Origin: Nocardia wallacei
Lineage (GTDB): Bacteria > Actinomycetota > Actinomycetes > Mycobacteriales > Mycobacteriaceae
Length of the DNA stretch: 64,000 nt
Direction of reading: 5' to 3'
NCBI RefSeq assembly: GCF_014466955.1
Contig: NZ_AP023396.1
Span: 6,448,001 to 6,512,000, forward strand
Positions 50,967 through 58,874 of the stretch are shown piece by piece (the first letter of the stretch is position 1; each line of letters opens with the position of its first letter). The notes below the pieces were generated by a model that did no database searches, was not told the DNA's origin, and saw only the letters and a program-made list of their open reading frames with translations. The position numbers and the translations under genes are program-made.

Positions 50967-52711
50967 TCCGCATGACCGCGCGTTTCGAAACACTCTGTGC
51001 CGCTTTCCAGCACAATGCCGCGCAGCGGCCCGACGCGGTGGCGCTGCGCTCACCGGGCGATGCCGACACGCTCACCTGGCGCCAATACGCCGACAAGGTT
51101 CGTGCGGTCGCGGCCGGACTGTCGGGGCTCGGGGTGCGCCGTGGTGACACCGTCGCGCTGATGATGGCCAACCGCATCGAGTTCTATCCGCTGGAGGTCG
51201 GGGCCCAACATCTCGGCGCCACGTCGTTTTCCGTCTACAACACGCTGCCCGCGGAACAGATCGCGCACGTGCTCACCAATTCCGGTGCGCGCGTAGTGAT
51301 GTGCGAGGCGCAGTATGTCGACCGGCTGCGGGCGAGCGGGATGCCGTTGGATCACGTCGTGTGCGTGGACGAAGCTCCGACGGGAACCATCTCCGTCGCC
51401 GAGCTGATGTCCTCCGGTGCACCGGATTTCGACTTCGACGGCAGCTGGCGTGCGGTGCGGCCCGACGACGTGGCGACGCTGATCTACACCTCGGGCACCA
51501 CCGGACCGCCCAAAGGTGTCGAAACGACCCACGCCAACCTGCTTTTCGAGTGTTACGCCGTCGAGGAGGTGCTCGGAATCCGCTTCGGCGACACCATCAC
51601 CTCCTACCTGCCCTCCGCGCACATCGCCGACCGGCTCACGGCCCTGTACTTCCAGCTCGTCTTCGGCACCCAGATCACCTGTGTCGACGATCCGAGCCGG
51701 ATCGGTCCCGCGCTCGCCGACCTTCGTCCCACCATCTGGGGTGCGGTTCCGAGGGTGTGGGAAAAGCTGCGGGCCGCGATCGGTTTCGCGGTGGCCGCCG
51801 AGCCGGAGCCGACTCGCGCCGCCATCGAGGGGGCGCTGGAAGTCGGGGGCCGCTACGCCGAGCACAAGATCTCCGGCACACCCGTGCCCGCCGATCTCCA
51901 GGCCGAATGGGCGCGCGCCGACGCACTGATCCTCTCGGGGTTGCGCGCCAAGCTGGGCCTGGACAGGGTCCGCTGGGCGCTCTCCGGCGCCGCGCCGATC
52001 CCCCGCGAAACCCTCGCGTTCTTCGCCGGGCTCGGCATCCCGATCACCGAGATCTGGGGCATGTCCGAACTCACCTGCATCTGCAGCATCAGCCACCCCG
52101 AGCAGGCCCGGCTGGGCACGGTCGGCACGATGCTCCCCGGCATGACCGCCCGGCTCGCCGACGACGGCGAACTCCTCGTCCGCGGCCCTCTGGTCATGAA
52201 GGGCTACCGCGGCGAGCCGGAAAAGACCGCCGAGGCAATCGATCCCGATGGCTGGCTGCACACCGGCGACATCATCACCATCGACGACCACGGCTACCTC
52301 ACCGTCGTCGACCGCAAGAAAGAACTCATCATCAACGCGGCCGGCAAGAACATGTCCCCCGCCCACATCGAAAACACCATCAAGGCCCACTGCCGCCACA
52401 TCGGCGCCATAGCCACCATCGGCGACGCCCGCCCCTACAACACCGCCCTCATAGTCCTCGACCCCGAAACCCCCCGCGACCCAGAGCTTCTCACCCGAAT
52501 CACCCAAGGCATCGCCGCCGGAAACGCCGCCCTGTCCCGCGTAGAACAAATCAAACGCTTCCGAATCCTCCCCGCCCCCTGGGAACCAGGCGGCGACGAA
52601 CTAACCCCCACCATGAAACTCAAGCGGCGGGTGATCGAGGAGAAGTACGCCAGGGAGATCGAGGAGCTGTACGCGGAGGAACCGGGGGTGGGGGTGGTGG
52701 AGCCGGGCTGA
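50963..52711 (+). CDS. Long-chain acyl-CoA synthetase (FadD type)
   Basis: 582 aa. The AMP-binding signature IYTSGTTGPPKGVETTHANL is near residue 173, WGMSELTCICS near 365 and the C-terminal DGWLHTGDI with KELIINAAGKNMSP near 430-470, of the long-chain FadD15-like group. It activates fatty acids as CoA thioesters. GTG 50963 overlaps the SDR stop; ATG 50972 is possible. Last gene of the operon, as FadD13 is in the M. tuberculosis mymA operon. Confidence 0.9.
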   Translation: MIRMTARFETLCAAFQHNAAQRPDAVALRSPGDADTLTWRQYADKVRAVAAGLSGLGVRRGDTVALMMANRIEFYPLEVGAQHLGATSFSVYNTLPAEQIAHVLTNSGARVVMCEAQYVDRLRASGMPLDHVVCVDEAPTGTISVAELMSSGAPDFDFDGSWRAVRPDDVATLIYTSGTTGPPKGVETTHANLLFECYAVEEVLGIRFGDTITSYLPSAHIADRLTALYFQLVFGTQITCVDDPSRIGPALADLRPTIWGAVPRVWEKLRAAIGFAVAAEPEPTRAAIEGALEVGGRYAEHKISGTPVPADLQAEWARADALILSGLRAKLGLDRVRWALSGAAPIPRETLAFFAGLGIPITEIWGMSELTCICSISHPEQARLGTVGTMLPGMTARLADDGELLVRGPLVMKGYRGEPEKTAEAIDPDGWLHTGDIITIDDHGYLTVVDRKKELIINAAGKNMSPAHIENTIKAHCRHIGAIATIGDARPYNTALIVLDPETPRDPELLTRITQGIAAGNAALSRVEQIKRFRILPAPWEPGGDELTPTMKLKRRVIEEKYAREIEELYAEEPGVGVVEPG

Positions 52712-52822
52712 ACACCCCGGCCGCGACTGGATGTGTCACGACCACTCCCCAGCACAACAGCAGCGAAATTCAGTCCGCTGCACCCGCGCTCAGTAGACAC
52801 CAGCCGCGCGGGCTTCTTGCAA

Positions 52823-53085
52823 GCGCTGCCACCCAGCACATTGTTCACGGATGCCAGCCGTATCGACATGGTCGGCCTTTCCCTGAATCTGCTGTGCCAG
52901 CACTATTGCGACACCGATCTGATGCGATTGCTGAGGTCCGGAGCAGTCTTGCGCTGTCTCTTCCTCGATCAGGACGGGGACCACATCCGAGAGCCCGCAG
53001 GTCCGCCGCGCCAGGGCTCTTCGATACGTTTGCCGAGATATTCGAAACCATGTGGGCGGGTGCGCAGGAGGTGACTACCGGGTGA
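52823..53085 (+). pseudogene. Remnant of an XRE regulator with DUF5919 domain, frameshifted and internally deleted
   Basis: Two separated pieces of a DUF5919 domain in different frames. The first piece, from about 52823, reads LFTDASRIDMVGLSLNLL then LMRLLRSGAVLRCLFLDQDG; the second, up to the TGA at 53083-53085, reads LFDTFAEIFETMWAGAQEV, the usual end of these regulators. The middle of the domain and the N-terminal helix-turn-helix are missing. The reading frame of the second piece overlaps the GTG of the inositol-monophosphatase gene by the classic GTGA, so the decay left an ancestral operon junction intact. Confidence 0.65.
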
Positions 53086-53876
53086 CTGGCTATCGCGACG
53101 AGCTGGTGATCGCCCGTGCTGCTGTGGCTGAAGGCAGCAAGTTGCTTGCCAGCGGCGAGCGCGGGGCCGTGCACCTCAAAGGTGATCGCGACTTCGTGAC
53201 CGATCTGGATCGGCGGATCGAGGAGCACGTTCAGGGGTTCCTCGATCGTGAGATGCCTGGGTATGGATTTCTGGGGGAAGAAGGAGACGATCGGGCGGTT
53301 GATGCCGGGACCGGGCGAGTGTGGGCGCTCGATCCCATCGATGGAACGTCGAATTACATCCACGGTCTACCACTGTGTGCGGTATCACTGGCATTGCTGC
53401 ACGACGGTGTTCCGGCGGTCGGTGTCGTCTCGGCTCCCTTTCTGGACCTCGAGTACTTCGCGGCGGCGGGCTGCGGCGCTTTCCGAAATGGTGATCCGAT
53501 CCGTGCCAGTGGCTGCGAGACTCTCGGTGGTGCAATAGTTTCCATCGGGGACTACGCCACCGGTGACGATGCCGCGCTGAAAAATCGACGCCGCCTGGCT
53601 ATTACAACGGCACTGGCCGCCAACGTCGAACGCGTACGCATGTTCGGCTCGGCCGCCCTCGACCTGGTATGGGTCGCCGACGGCCGTACCGACGGATGCG
53701 TCAGCCTTTCCAACAAGCCTTGGGATACCGCGGCAGGAGTCGCGATCGCGCACGAAAGTGGTGCGGCCGTGGTCGAGCTGAGCGGTGACTCACATCATTT
53801 GAGGTCGGACAGCACAATAGCCGTCAGTCCTTCGCTCGCGGCTCAGCTGCTGAGATTGATCGGACAGGTCGCATAA
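53082..53876 (+). CDS. Inositol monophosphatase-family phosphatase
   Basis: 264 aa. Metal-binding motifs are complete: GEEGDD (about residue 66), DPIDGTSNYIHG (about 86) and WDTAAG (about 215). The family hydrolyses inositol-1-phosphate, histidinol phosphate or related sugar phosphates. GTG 53082 has GGAGG 9 bases upstream and overlaps the stop of the decayed regulator. Its GC content and codon use are lower than those of the operon before it. Confidence 0.9.
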   Translation: MTGYRDELVIARAAVAEGSKLLASGERGAVHLKGDRDFVTDLDRRIEEHVQGFLDREMPGYGFLGEEGDDRAVDAGTGRVWALDPIDGTSNYIHGLPLCAVSLALLHDGVPAVGVVSAPFLDLEYFAAAGCGAFRNGDPIRASGCETLGGAIVSIGDYATGDDAALKNRRRLAITTALAANVERVRMFGSAALDLVWVADGRTDGCVSLSNKPWDTAAGVAIAHESGAAVVELSGDSHHLRSDSTIAVSPSLAAQLLRLIGQVA

Positions 53877-54288
53877 CGGGCCTGGTAGAAGCACTCCCGC
53901 AACCACTACACAAGTGCGACCCCCGCTACCGCGCGATCGACAACCGCACGCTGCAGTGGAGGCCAGCAGGTTCCCTTCCTGGGCTCACGGTCGGGCACCC
54001 CTCGGGGCGACCGCGTAGAGCTCCGAATCGCGTATGTGACCGAGATCCGGTAGGGCCATAAGGCCCATAAATGAAGGCATATCGGTTGTCGGCGCCGTGG
54101 CTGAAGTCAGCATTCCGGCCGCTCCCAAACGGGAGCGTAACTTCCGGCGCAGAATTGTCGATCTGCTGAGTGTTCGCCGCCGGGGCCGGCGGCCGACACA
54201 CCTTCGTCATATCCGATTGCCGAGAGAAGGTAGACCCGGGCAATCCCACGACGGACCGGCGCACCGATCAGACAGAGAGACGAATTCC
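53877..54288. other. Intergenic stretch before the HsdR-N gene
   Basis: 412 bp without a convincing gene; an opposite-strand frame of 112 codons shows no domain. It contains the short palindrome GGGCC-ATAA-GGCCC at 54053-54066. It probably holds the promoter of the next gene. Confidence 0.4.
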
Positions 54289-55392
54289 ATGTCCAGCACT
54301 ATCGAAAGAATCAACGCCATCGCCAACAAACTGCGGACATCGCAAGCGGCGATCGTTACCGAGGAAGCCACCAAGAATGCACTTGTGATGCCGTTTATCT
54401 CGCAGGTGCTCGGCTACGACGTGTTCGACCCCTCGGAAGTCGTTCCCGAGTTCGTGGCCGATGTGGGCACCAAGAAAGGCGAGAAGATAGATTACGCAAT
54501 AAAACGGGACGGAGCCATCCAGATACTGGTCGAATGCAAGAAGATATCCGAGCCGCTCAATATCAATCACGCGTCTCAATTGTATCGATATTTCTCGGTG
54601 ACATCGGCTCGTCTCGCCATCCTGACCAACGGCCGCGAGTACCAGGTCTTCACGGACGGCGACAGGCCGAATATCATGGATACTAAGCCATTTCTCGTGT
54701 TCGATGTACTCGATATGGACAAGGTGCTCGTCCCGGAAGTGGCGAAACTTTCCAAGGAATCGTTCGATCTCGATTCGATCCTCAGCGCCGCGGAAGAGCT
54801 CAAGTACATCGGCCAGATCAAGCGCCTGATCGCCAACGAGTTCAAGAGCCCGTCCGACGAGTGGGTGCGATTCTGCACAGCTCGCGTGTACGAAGGCAAG
54901 GCCACACAGCGGATAGTCGAGCAGTTTCGCACGCTGACGGCCAAGGCGGTAGCACAGTACATCGCCGATCAGGTGAGCGACCGGCTGAACACCGCTTTGG
55001 GCGACAATGACGGTACAGTTATCGCTACCCCCGCACAATCAACAATTCGCCTGACTCCGAAGGCAGCGCTGGATTCATCCGTTCCGGAAAAGAACGACGA
55101 TATCGTCACCACGGAGGAAGAGTTGTACGGATTCCATATCGTGCGTGCCATTCTGGCCAAGAACATCGATCCGACCAGGATCTCCTATCGCGACGGCAAA
55201 GCCTATTTCGCAATTCTCCTCGATGACAACAACCGAAAGCCGCTCGTGCGGCTTCATCTGAACGGCAAATCGGTGAAGTTCATCACCACTTTCGAGAACG
55301 GCAGAGACGGGGAGCGTCACAACCTCGGTAATATTGTCGATCTGTACCGTCACGTCGACAGGATCCGCGCTACCGCGGATATCTATACGTAA
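54289..55392 (+). CDS. Stand-alone type I restriction HsdR N-terminal (PD-(D/E)XK nuclease) protein
   Basis: 367 aa. An N-terminal nuclease domain like the HSDR_N family spans about residues 15-170: GYDVFDPSEVVPEF (conserved Glu), KKGEKIDYAI (Asp), QILVECKK (ExK), then NHASQLYRYF and ARLAILTNGREYQVF. A helical middle and a C-terminal domain with YGFHIVRAILAKNI follow, found in stand-alone endonuclease proteins of phages and islands. No helicase, HsdM or HsdS gene is near, so it is not a complete type I system. Its lower GC and AT-containing codons against the window suggest transfer. Nuclease activity and target are not established. Confidence 0.8.
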   Translation: MSSTIERINAIANKLRTSQAAIVTEEATKNALVMPFISQVLGYDVFDPSEVVPEFVADVGTKKGEKIDYAIKRDGAIQILVECKKISEPLNINHASQLYRYFSVTSARLAILTNGREYQVFTDGDRPNIMDTKPFLVFDVLDMDKVLVPEVAKLSKESFDLDSILSAAEELKYIGQIKRLIANEFKSPSDEWVRFCTARVYEGKATQRIVEQFRTLTAKAVAQYIADQVSDRLNTALGDNDGTVIATPAQSTIRLTPKAALDSSVPEKNDDIVTTEEELYGFHIVRAILAKNIDPTRISYRDGKAYFAILLDDNNRKPLVRLHLNGKSVKFITTFENGRDGERHNLGNIVDLYRHVDRIRATADIYT

Positions 55393-55894
55393 CCACCTCG
55401 TCGGACGGCGCGCCGGGTCGGAGCGTGAACCGGTGGGCGATGTCGGCTCGCCGCCGTTGCCACGGGCGGGACGACGGCACTTGCGAGAGACGGCTCGGTG
55501 CGAGTATGCCCTTGTGTATGTCGACGTCGCGAGCATCGAGAGCGGGTGGGGGCGTGGCGGTTGGGTTGCGGGGGTGTAGCGGGTGCCCAGGGGTGGGAAG
55601 GTGGTTGGGTGGGGGTGTGGGATAGAGTCCAAAGCCCTCGGTTGTCTGCGAATGGTTGTTGTGCTCGCTGGCCAAGGTCACCTTCTGCGGCATCCCGCAT
55701 CCGCCCGGCTAACGAACGGTGAAGAATGACAGATCTGTGGGGTGTTGCGGAGTGATGGAATACATTGCTGTGGGCGACAACTCGACGACGAGATCAGATC
55801 AGGAACGGGGGCCGGTGGTGGCCAAGCCGATATCGGACGTTCGGCAAGCATCGATTGCCGACTCGGCCTGGTAGCAGAAGACACCGGAAGCACC
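55393..55894. other. Intergenic stretch with a G-rich run
   Basis: 502 bp without a convincing gene. It contains a strongly G-skewed segment at about 55543-55621 and a lower-GC segment (55640-55800) that probably holds the promoter of the next gene. Confidence 0.4.
55543..55621 (+). repeat. G-rich segment with many GGG runs
   Basis: About ten runs of three or more G on the + strand (for example GGGTGGGGGCGTGG and TTGGGTGGGGGTGTGGG) with few C. It could form a G-quadruplex. No coding function is visible. Confidence 0.5.
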
Positions 55895-56275
55895 ATGCAC
55901 AACAGGATTTTTCGCGCCGTCGCGGCGGCCGCCGCCACTACGGCGCTCATGTCCCTCGGTATCGCCTCGGCCGATGCGGATCCGGGCGATCCCACCTCGG
56001 CCAGCCGGGGAGTTCGTCCCGATCGCAGCCCGGTCGACAATCAGTTCCTGGACAAGAGCCACCTGAAGGACGCCGATCATGTGCGGCAGGACGCCGCCAT
56101 CCAATTGGCGCACGCGGAGTGCGGCTGGCTGGACGCCAACGGCAATTCGGCCGCCAATCAGGTTCGGCTGGCGGAGAATCTCCGCGGGTCGGTGGAGTAT
56201 CCGTACACGTTCCTGGCGGCTACCCTCGACACCTATTGCCCGTGGCATCAGCTGCAACGTCCGCACAGCGGCTGA
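55895..56275 (+). CDS. Small secreted protein, 126 aa, DUF732-like
   Basis: Signal peptide (MHNRIFRAVAAAAATTALMS, cleavage near ASA-D at about residue 28), then a short acidic linker and a compact helical domain with two Cys (ECGWLDANGNSAANQVRLAE and ATLDTYCPWH) that could pair. DUF732-type small exported proteins of Mycobacteriales look similar, but the match is weak. ATG 55895 has GGAAG upstream. The stop lies inside the 27-bp repeat. Confidence 0.7.
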   Translation: MHNRIFRAVAAAAATTALMSLGIASADADPGDPTSASRGVRPDRSPVDNQFLDKSHLKDADHVRQDAAIQLAHAECGWLDANGNSAANQVRLAENLRGSVEYPYTFLAATLDTYCPWHQLQRPHSG

Positions 56276-56351
56276 ACCGCTCACAATCCACGCAGCGGCT
56301 GAGCCGCTCACAATCCACGCAGCGGCTGAGCCGCTCACAATCCACGCAGCG
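56266..56351. repeat. 27-bp tandem repeat with hairpins between convergent genes
   Basis: Three copies of CAGCGGCTGAGCCGCTCACAATCCACG (56266-56292, 56293-56319, 56320-56346) plus a 5-bp partial. The first differs by one base. Each copy holds AGCGGCT-G-AGCCGCT, a near-perfect hairpin. The stop codon TGA of the secreted protein (56273-56275) and of the DUF5995 gene (TCA at 56335-56337) both come from the repeat. It may act as a bidirectional terminator. Confidence 0.8.
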
Positions 56352-57219
56352 CCGCCAGCACCTCGAAGGCCACATTCGCGGTGTCGTACAGCGCGCGAAT
56401 CTCCACGGCCGCGACGTCGCGGGTGTTCGGATCCTGTAGCGCCAGCCCGTTCCCGAAGACGACGACGTTGTAGCCCACATCGACGATGCGCAGCAGCGGC
56501 CTGGTCGCGACCCCTTGCCCCGCCAGCAGATCCAGCCCTTCACCGACGAAGTACAGCCGCCACAGCGGCCCCAGATCCCCGCCGTACACAGCCTTGGTCA
56601 CATCGACGATCGCGAAGCCGACCGAAGCGATACCGTCCACTATCTTGAAGAAGTCGCCCGCGTTCTCGGGCCGGGTGCCCACTGCGGCAACGGAATACGC
56701 CAGATCCACGGTGAGGTGCGCGTTGTACCCGACCATCGCGAGCCGGGCGGAGGAGATCTCGCACTGCCGGGCGAGGGCGAAGTACGGCGCCCAGTGCGGC
56801 TCGACCGCGCCGCCGCCGAACTCCGCGTGCAGATTGACCAGGAAGCGGCGGAGCAGCTCCAAGCTGATCGCGTGGGCGTAGTCCGACTCGGCGAAGGCGG
56901 CGGGGTCGCGCTGCATCGGCATGACCGACAGTTGCTCGGCGGTGTCCAGGCCGAGCGGGAACACACCGCGCCGATCGCCGTGCGCCACCAGGATCTCCGT
57001 GATCCGCCGATGCCGCTCGACCGCGTCCTCCAGCCGTCGCAGCGGCGCCCCGGCCAGGGTCGAGGTATCCGACAGCGCCGTGATGGTGTCGACCTCGGAA
57101 TCCGCGAGCGGACTGCCGCACGCAACCGCCGGGGTATCCGCACCGAATGCGGCGGCGGGCGCCACACCCAGCGCGAGCACACCTGCCAGGACGATGATCA
57201 AGCTCCGGATTGGCCGCAT
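56335..57219 (-). CDS. Secreted DUF5995-like protein
   Basis: 294 aa with an N-terminal signal peptide (MRPIRSLIIVLAGVLALGVA, cleavage near AFG-A at about residue 26). The stretch LAMVGYNAHLTVDLAYSV (about 163-180) corresponds to the conserved N-H-D block of DUF5995 proteins, and DVGYNVVVFGNGLALQDP near the end resembles their C-terminal region. The function is unknown. ATG 57219 has a weak ribosome site. Its stop is inside the 27-bp repeat shared with the convergent gene. Confidence 0.75.
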   Translation of the reverse strand: MRPIRSLIIVLAGVLALGVAPAAAFGADTPAVACGSPLADSEVDTITALSDTSTLAGAPLRRLEDAVERHRRITEILVAHGDRRGVFPLGLDTAEQLSVMPMQRDPAAFAESDYAHAISLELLRRFLVNLHAEFGGGAVEPHWAPYFALARQCEISSARLAMVGYNAHLTVDLAYSVAAVGTRPENAGDFFKIVDGIASVGFAIVDVTKAVYGGDLGPLWRLYFVGEGLDLLAGQGVATRPLLRIVDVGYNVVVFGNGLALQDPNTRDVAAVEIRALYDTANVAFEVLAALRGL

Positions 57220-57329
57220 GGGGGGAGCCTAGGCCGCCAGGCGGTGGATCGCAGGGTCCGCGACACGGTCGTCGAGCTGCGCAAGATCGGTCAAGCGCCG
57301 GCTCACCTGCACGTATCAGACTGTTACCC

Positions 57330-58247
57330 GTGACCAACGGACGTGACCGCCTGCGCGAACTCCTCGATGCCGTGCTGGACGAGGACAACACCACGCTGGG
57401 CGCGATGGCCCAGCACGCCTTCGCCTCGCCCTACCACTTCGCCCGCCAGTTCTCCCGCGGGACCGGGGAATCACCGGTCGCGTTGCGGCGCAGGGTGTTG
57501 CTGGAGCGCGCGGCGTGGCAGCTGAGCACCGGGGCGTCCGTGACCGACGTGGCGTTCGCGGCCGGTTACGACTCGGTGGAGGGATTCAGCCGGGCCTTCA
57601 GTCGCGCGTACGGGCATCCACCCAGCGCCACCTCCGCCACCGCGCGGCGGCACTGGCTGAGCGCGGCGAACGGCATTCACTTCCATCCGCCGATGTCGCT
57701 GTGGGTGGAGCGGGAACCGAAAGGCAGGCACGACATGGACCCGACCTCACTGCTGGTACACCACGATCTCGACGACACCCGGGCCCTGTTGCGGCTGGCG
57801 ACCGGCCTGGACGAGGAGCAGTACCGGCGCGACCGGGGTGCGCACACGGTACTCGAATGGGACGGCCCGGATGATTCGATCGCCACCGCGCTGGACCACC
57901 TGATCTGGGCCAAGGAGGTCTGGCTGGCCTCCATCGACGGTGAGGACACCCCGCCCCGGCAACCCGACGACCTGCCGACCCTGACGCGCCGGCTCGACGC
58001 GGTGGGCCCGCGCTGGCTGGAGACGATCCGCGGCATCGACCGCCGCGGCGGCTGGGGCGACACCCTCATCGACGCGCTGTGCGAGCCACCCGAGAGCTTC
58101 GTGCTCGGCAGCGTCGTCGCGCACGTACTCACCTTCTCCGCGCACCGCAGGCAACTGGTCCGGCACTGGCTGCGCGACGAATTGCCGGACAGCACAACGG
58201 AAATCGATAGTGGCGACCCCATCATGTGGCTACGAGAGCGAGGCTGA
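57330..58247 (+). CDS. AraC-type DNA-binding domain fused to a DinB-like domain
   Basis: 305 aa. Residues about 1-110 are an AraC double helix-turn-helix (HAFASPYHFARQFSRGTGESP, then VTDVAFAAGYDSVEGFSRAFSR). After a linker, the rest is a DinB-like four-helix bundle with LDHLIWAKEVWLASI and VVAHVLTFSAHRRQL, where His residues could bind metal. The effector domain probably senses a small molecule; target genes are unknown. GTG 57330 is assumed. The DHFR-like gene starts 3 bases after its stop, suggesting coupling. Confidence 0.85.
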   Translation: MTNGRDRLRELLDAVLDEDNTTLGAMAQHAFASPYHFARQFSRGTGESPVALRRRVLLERAAWQLSTGASVTDVAFAAGYDSVEGFSRAFSRAYGHPPSATSATARRHWLSAANGIHFHPPMSLWVEREPKGRHDMDPTSLLVHHDLDDTRALLRLATGLDEEQYRRDRGAHTVLEWDGPDDSIATALDHLIWAKEVWLASIDGEDTPPRQPDDLPTLTRRLDAVGPRWLETIRGIDRRGGWGDTLIDALCEPPESFVLGSVVAHVLTFSAHRRQLVRHWLRDELPDSTTEIDSGDPIMWLRERG

Positions 58248-58250
58248 ACC

Positions 58251-58778
58251 ATGCCCTACACCACCTACTACACCGCGACCACCCTCGACGGTTTCATCGC
58301 GACGCCGGACCATTCACTCGACTGGCTGTTGTCGCGCACCGTGGACGGCGACGGTCCCATGGGCTACGACGAATTCATCAAGGACATCGGCGCGATCTGC
58401 ATGGGCGCCAGCACCTATCAGTGGATCCTCGACAGCGGCGAGGCGTGGGTGTACGACATGCCCGCCTGGGTCTTCACCCACCGCACGTTCCCGCCGCGCA
58501 CCGACGCCGACGTGCGCTTCACCCAGGACCCGGTGCCGACCGTGTACAAGGAGATGGCGGAGGCGGCGGGCGGGAAGAACCTGTGGGTGGTCGGCGGCGG
58601 CGACCTCGCCGGTCAGTTCGCCGACCACGGCCTGCTGGACGAGGTGTGCGTCTCCATCGCCCCCGTCACCCTGGGCGCGGGCGCGCCCCTGCTCCCGCGC
58701 CACGTCGAGTTGAAGCTCACCGAGCTGGCCACCAACGGCGAATTCGCCTGCGCCCGTTACGCGGTGGTGCGGGCCTGA
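58251..58778 (+). CDS. Dihydrofolate reductase-like (RibD-C family) reductase
   Basis: 175 aa of the bacterial DHFR-like RibD-C family. YTTYYTATTLDGFIATPD at the start, GAICMGASTYQWIL near 60, LWVVGGGDLAGQF near 115 and GAPLLPRHVELKL near 142 are family features. It probably reduces a flavin or pterin-like substrate with NADPH. ATG 58251 follows the AraC-DinB gene at 3 bases. Confidence 0.9.
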   Translation: MPYTTYYTATTLDGFIATPDHSLDWLLSRTVDGDGPMGYDEFIKDIGAICMGASTYQWILDSGEAWVYDMPAWVFTHRTFPPRTDADVRFTQDPVPTVYKEMAEAAGGKNLWVVGGGDLAGQFADHGLLDEVCVSIAPVTLGAGAPLLPRHVELKLTELATNGEFACARYAVVRA

Positions 58779-58874
58779 GCCGTCCGGACACGGCACGACC
58801 TCGTTCCTCGGCACGCGACGACGCGCACCGGGGAACGAGACGGCGAAACGGCCCTCCTCGCCGTATTCGCCGTC

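Noticed and set aside
53926..54264. 112-codon minus-strand frame before the HsdR-N gene
   Set aside because: Arg/Pro/Gly-rich, no family features, start lacks a ribosome site.
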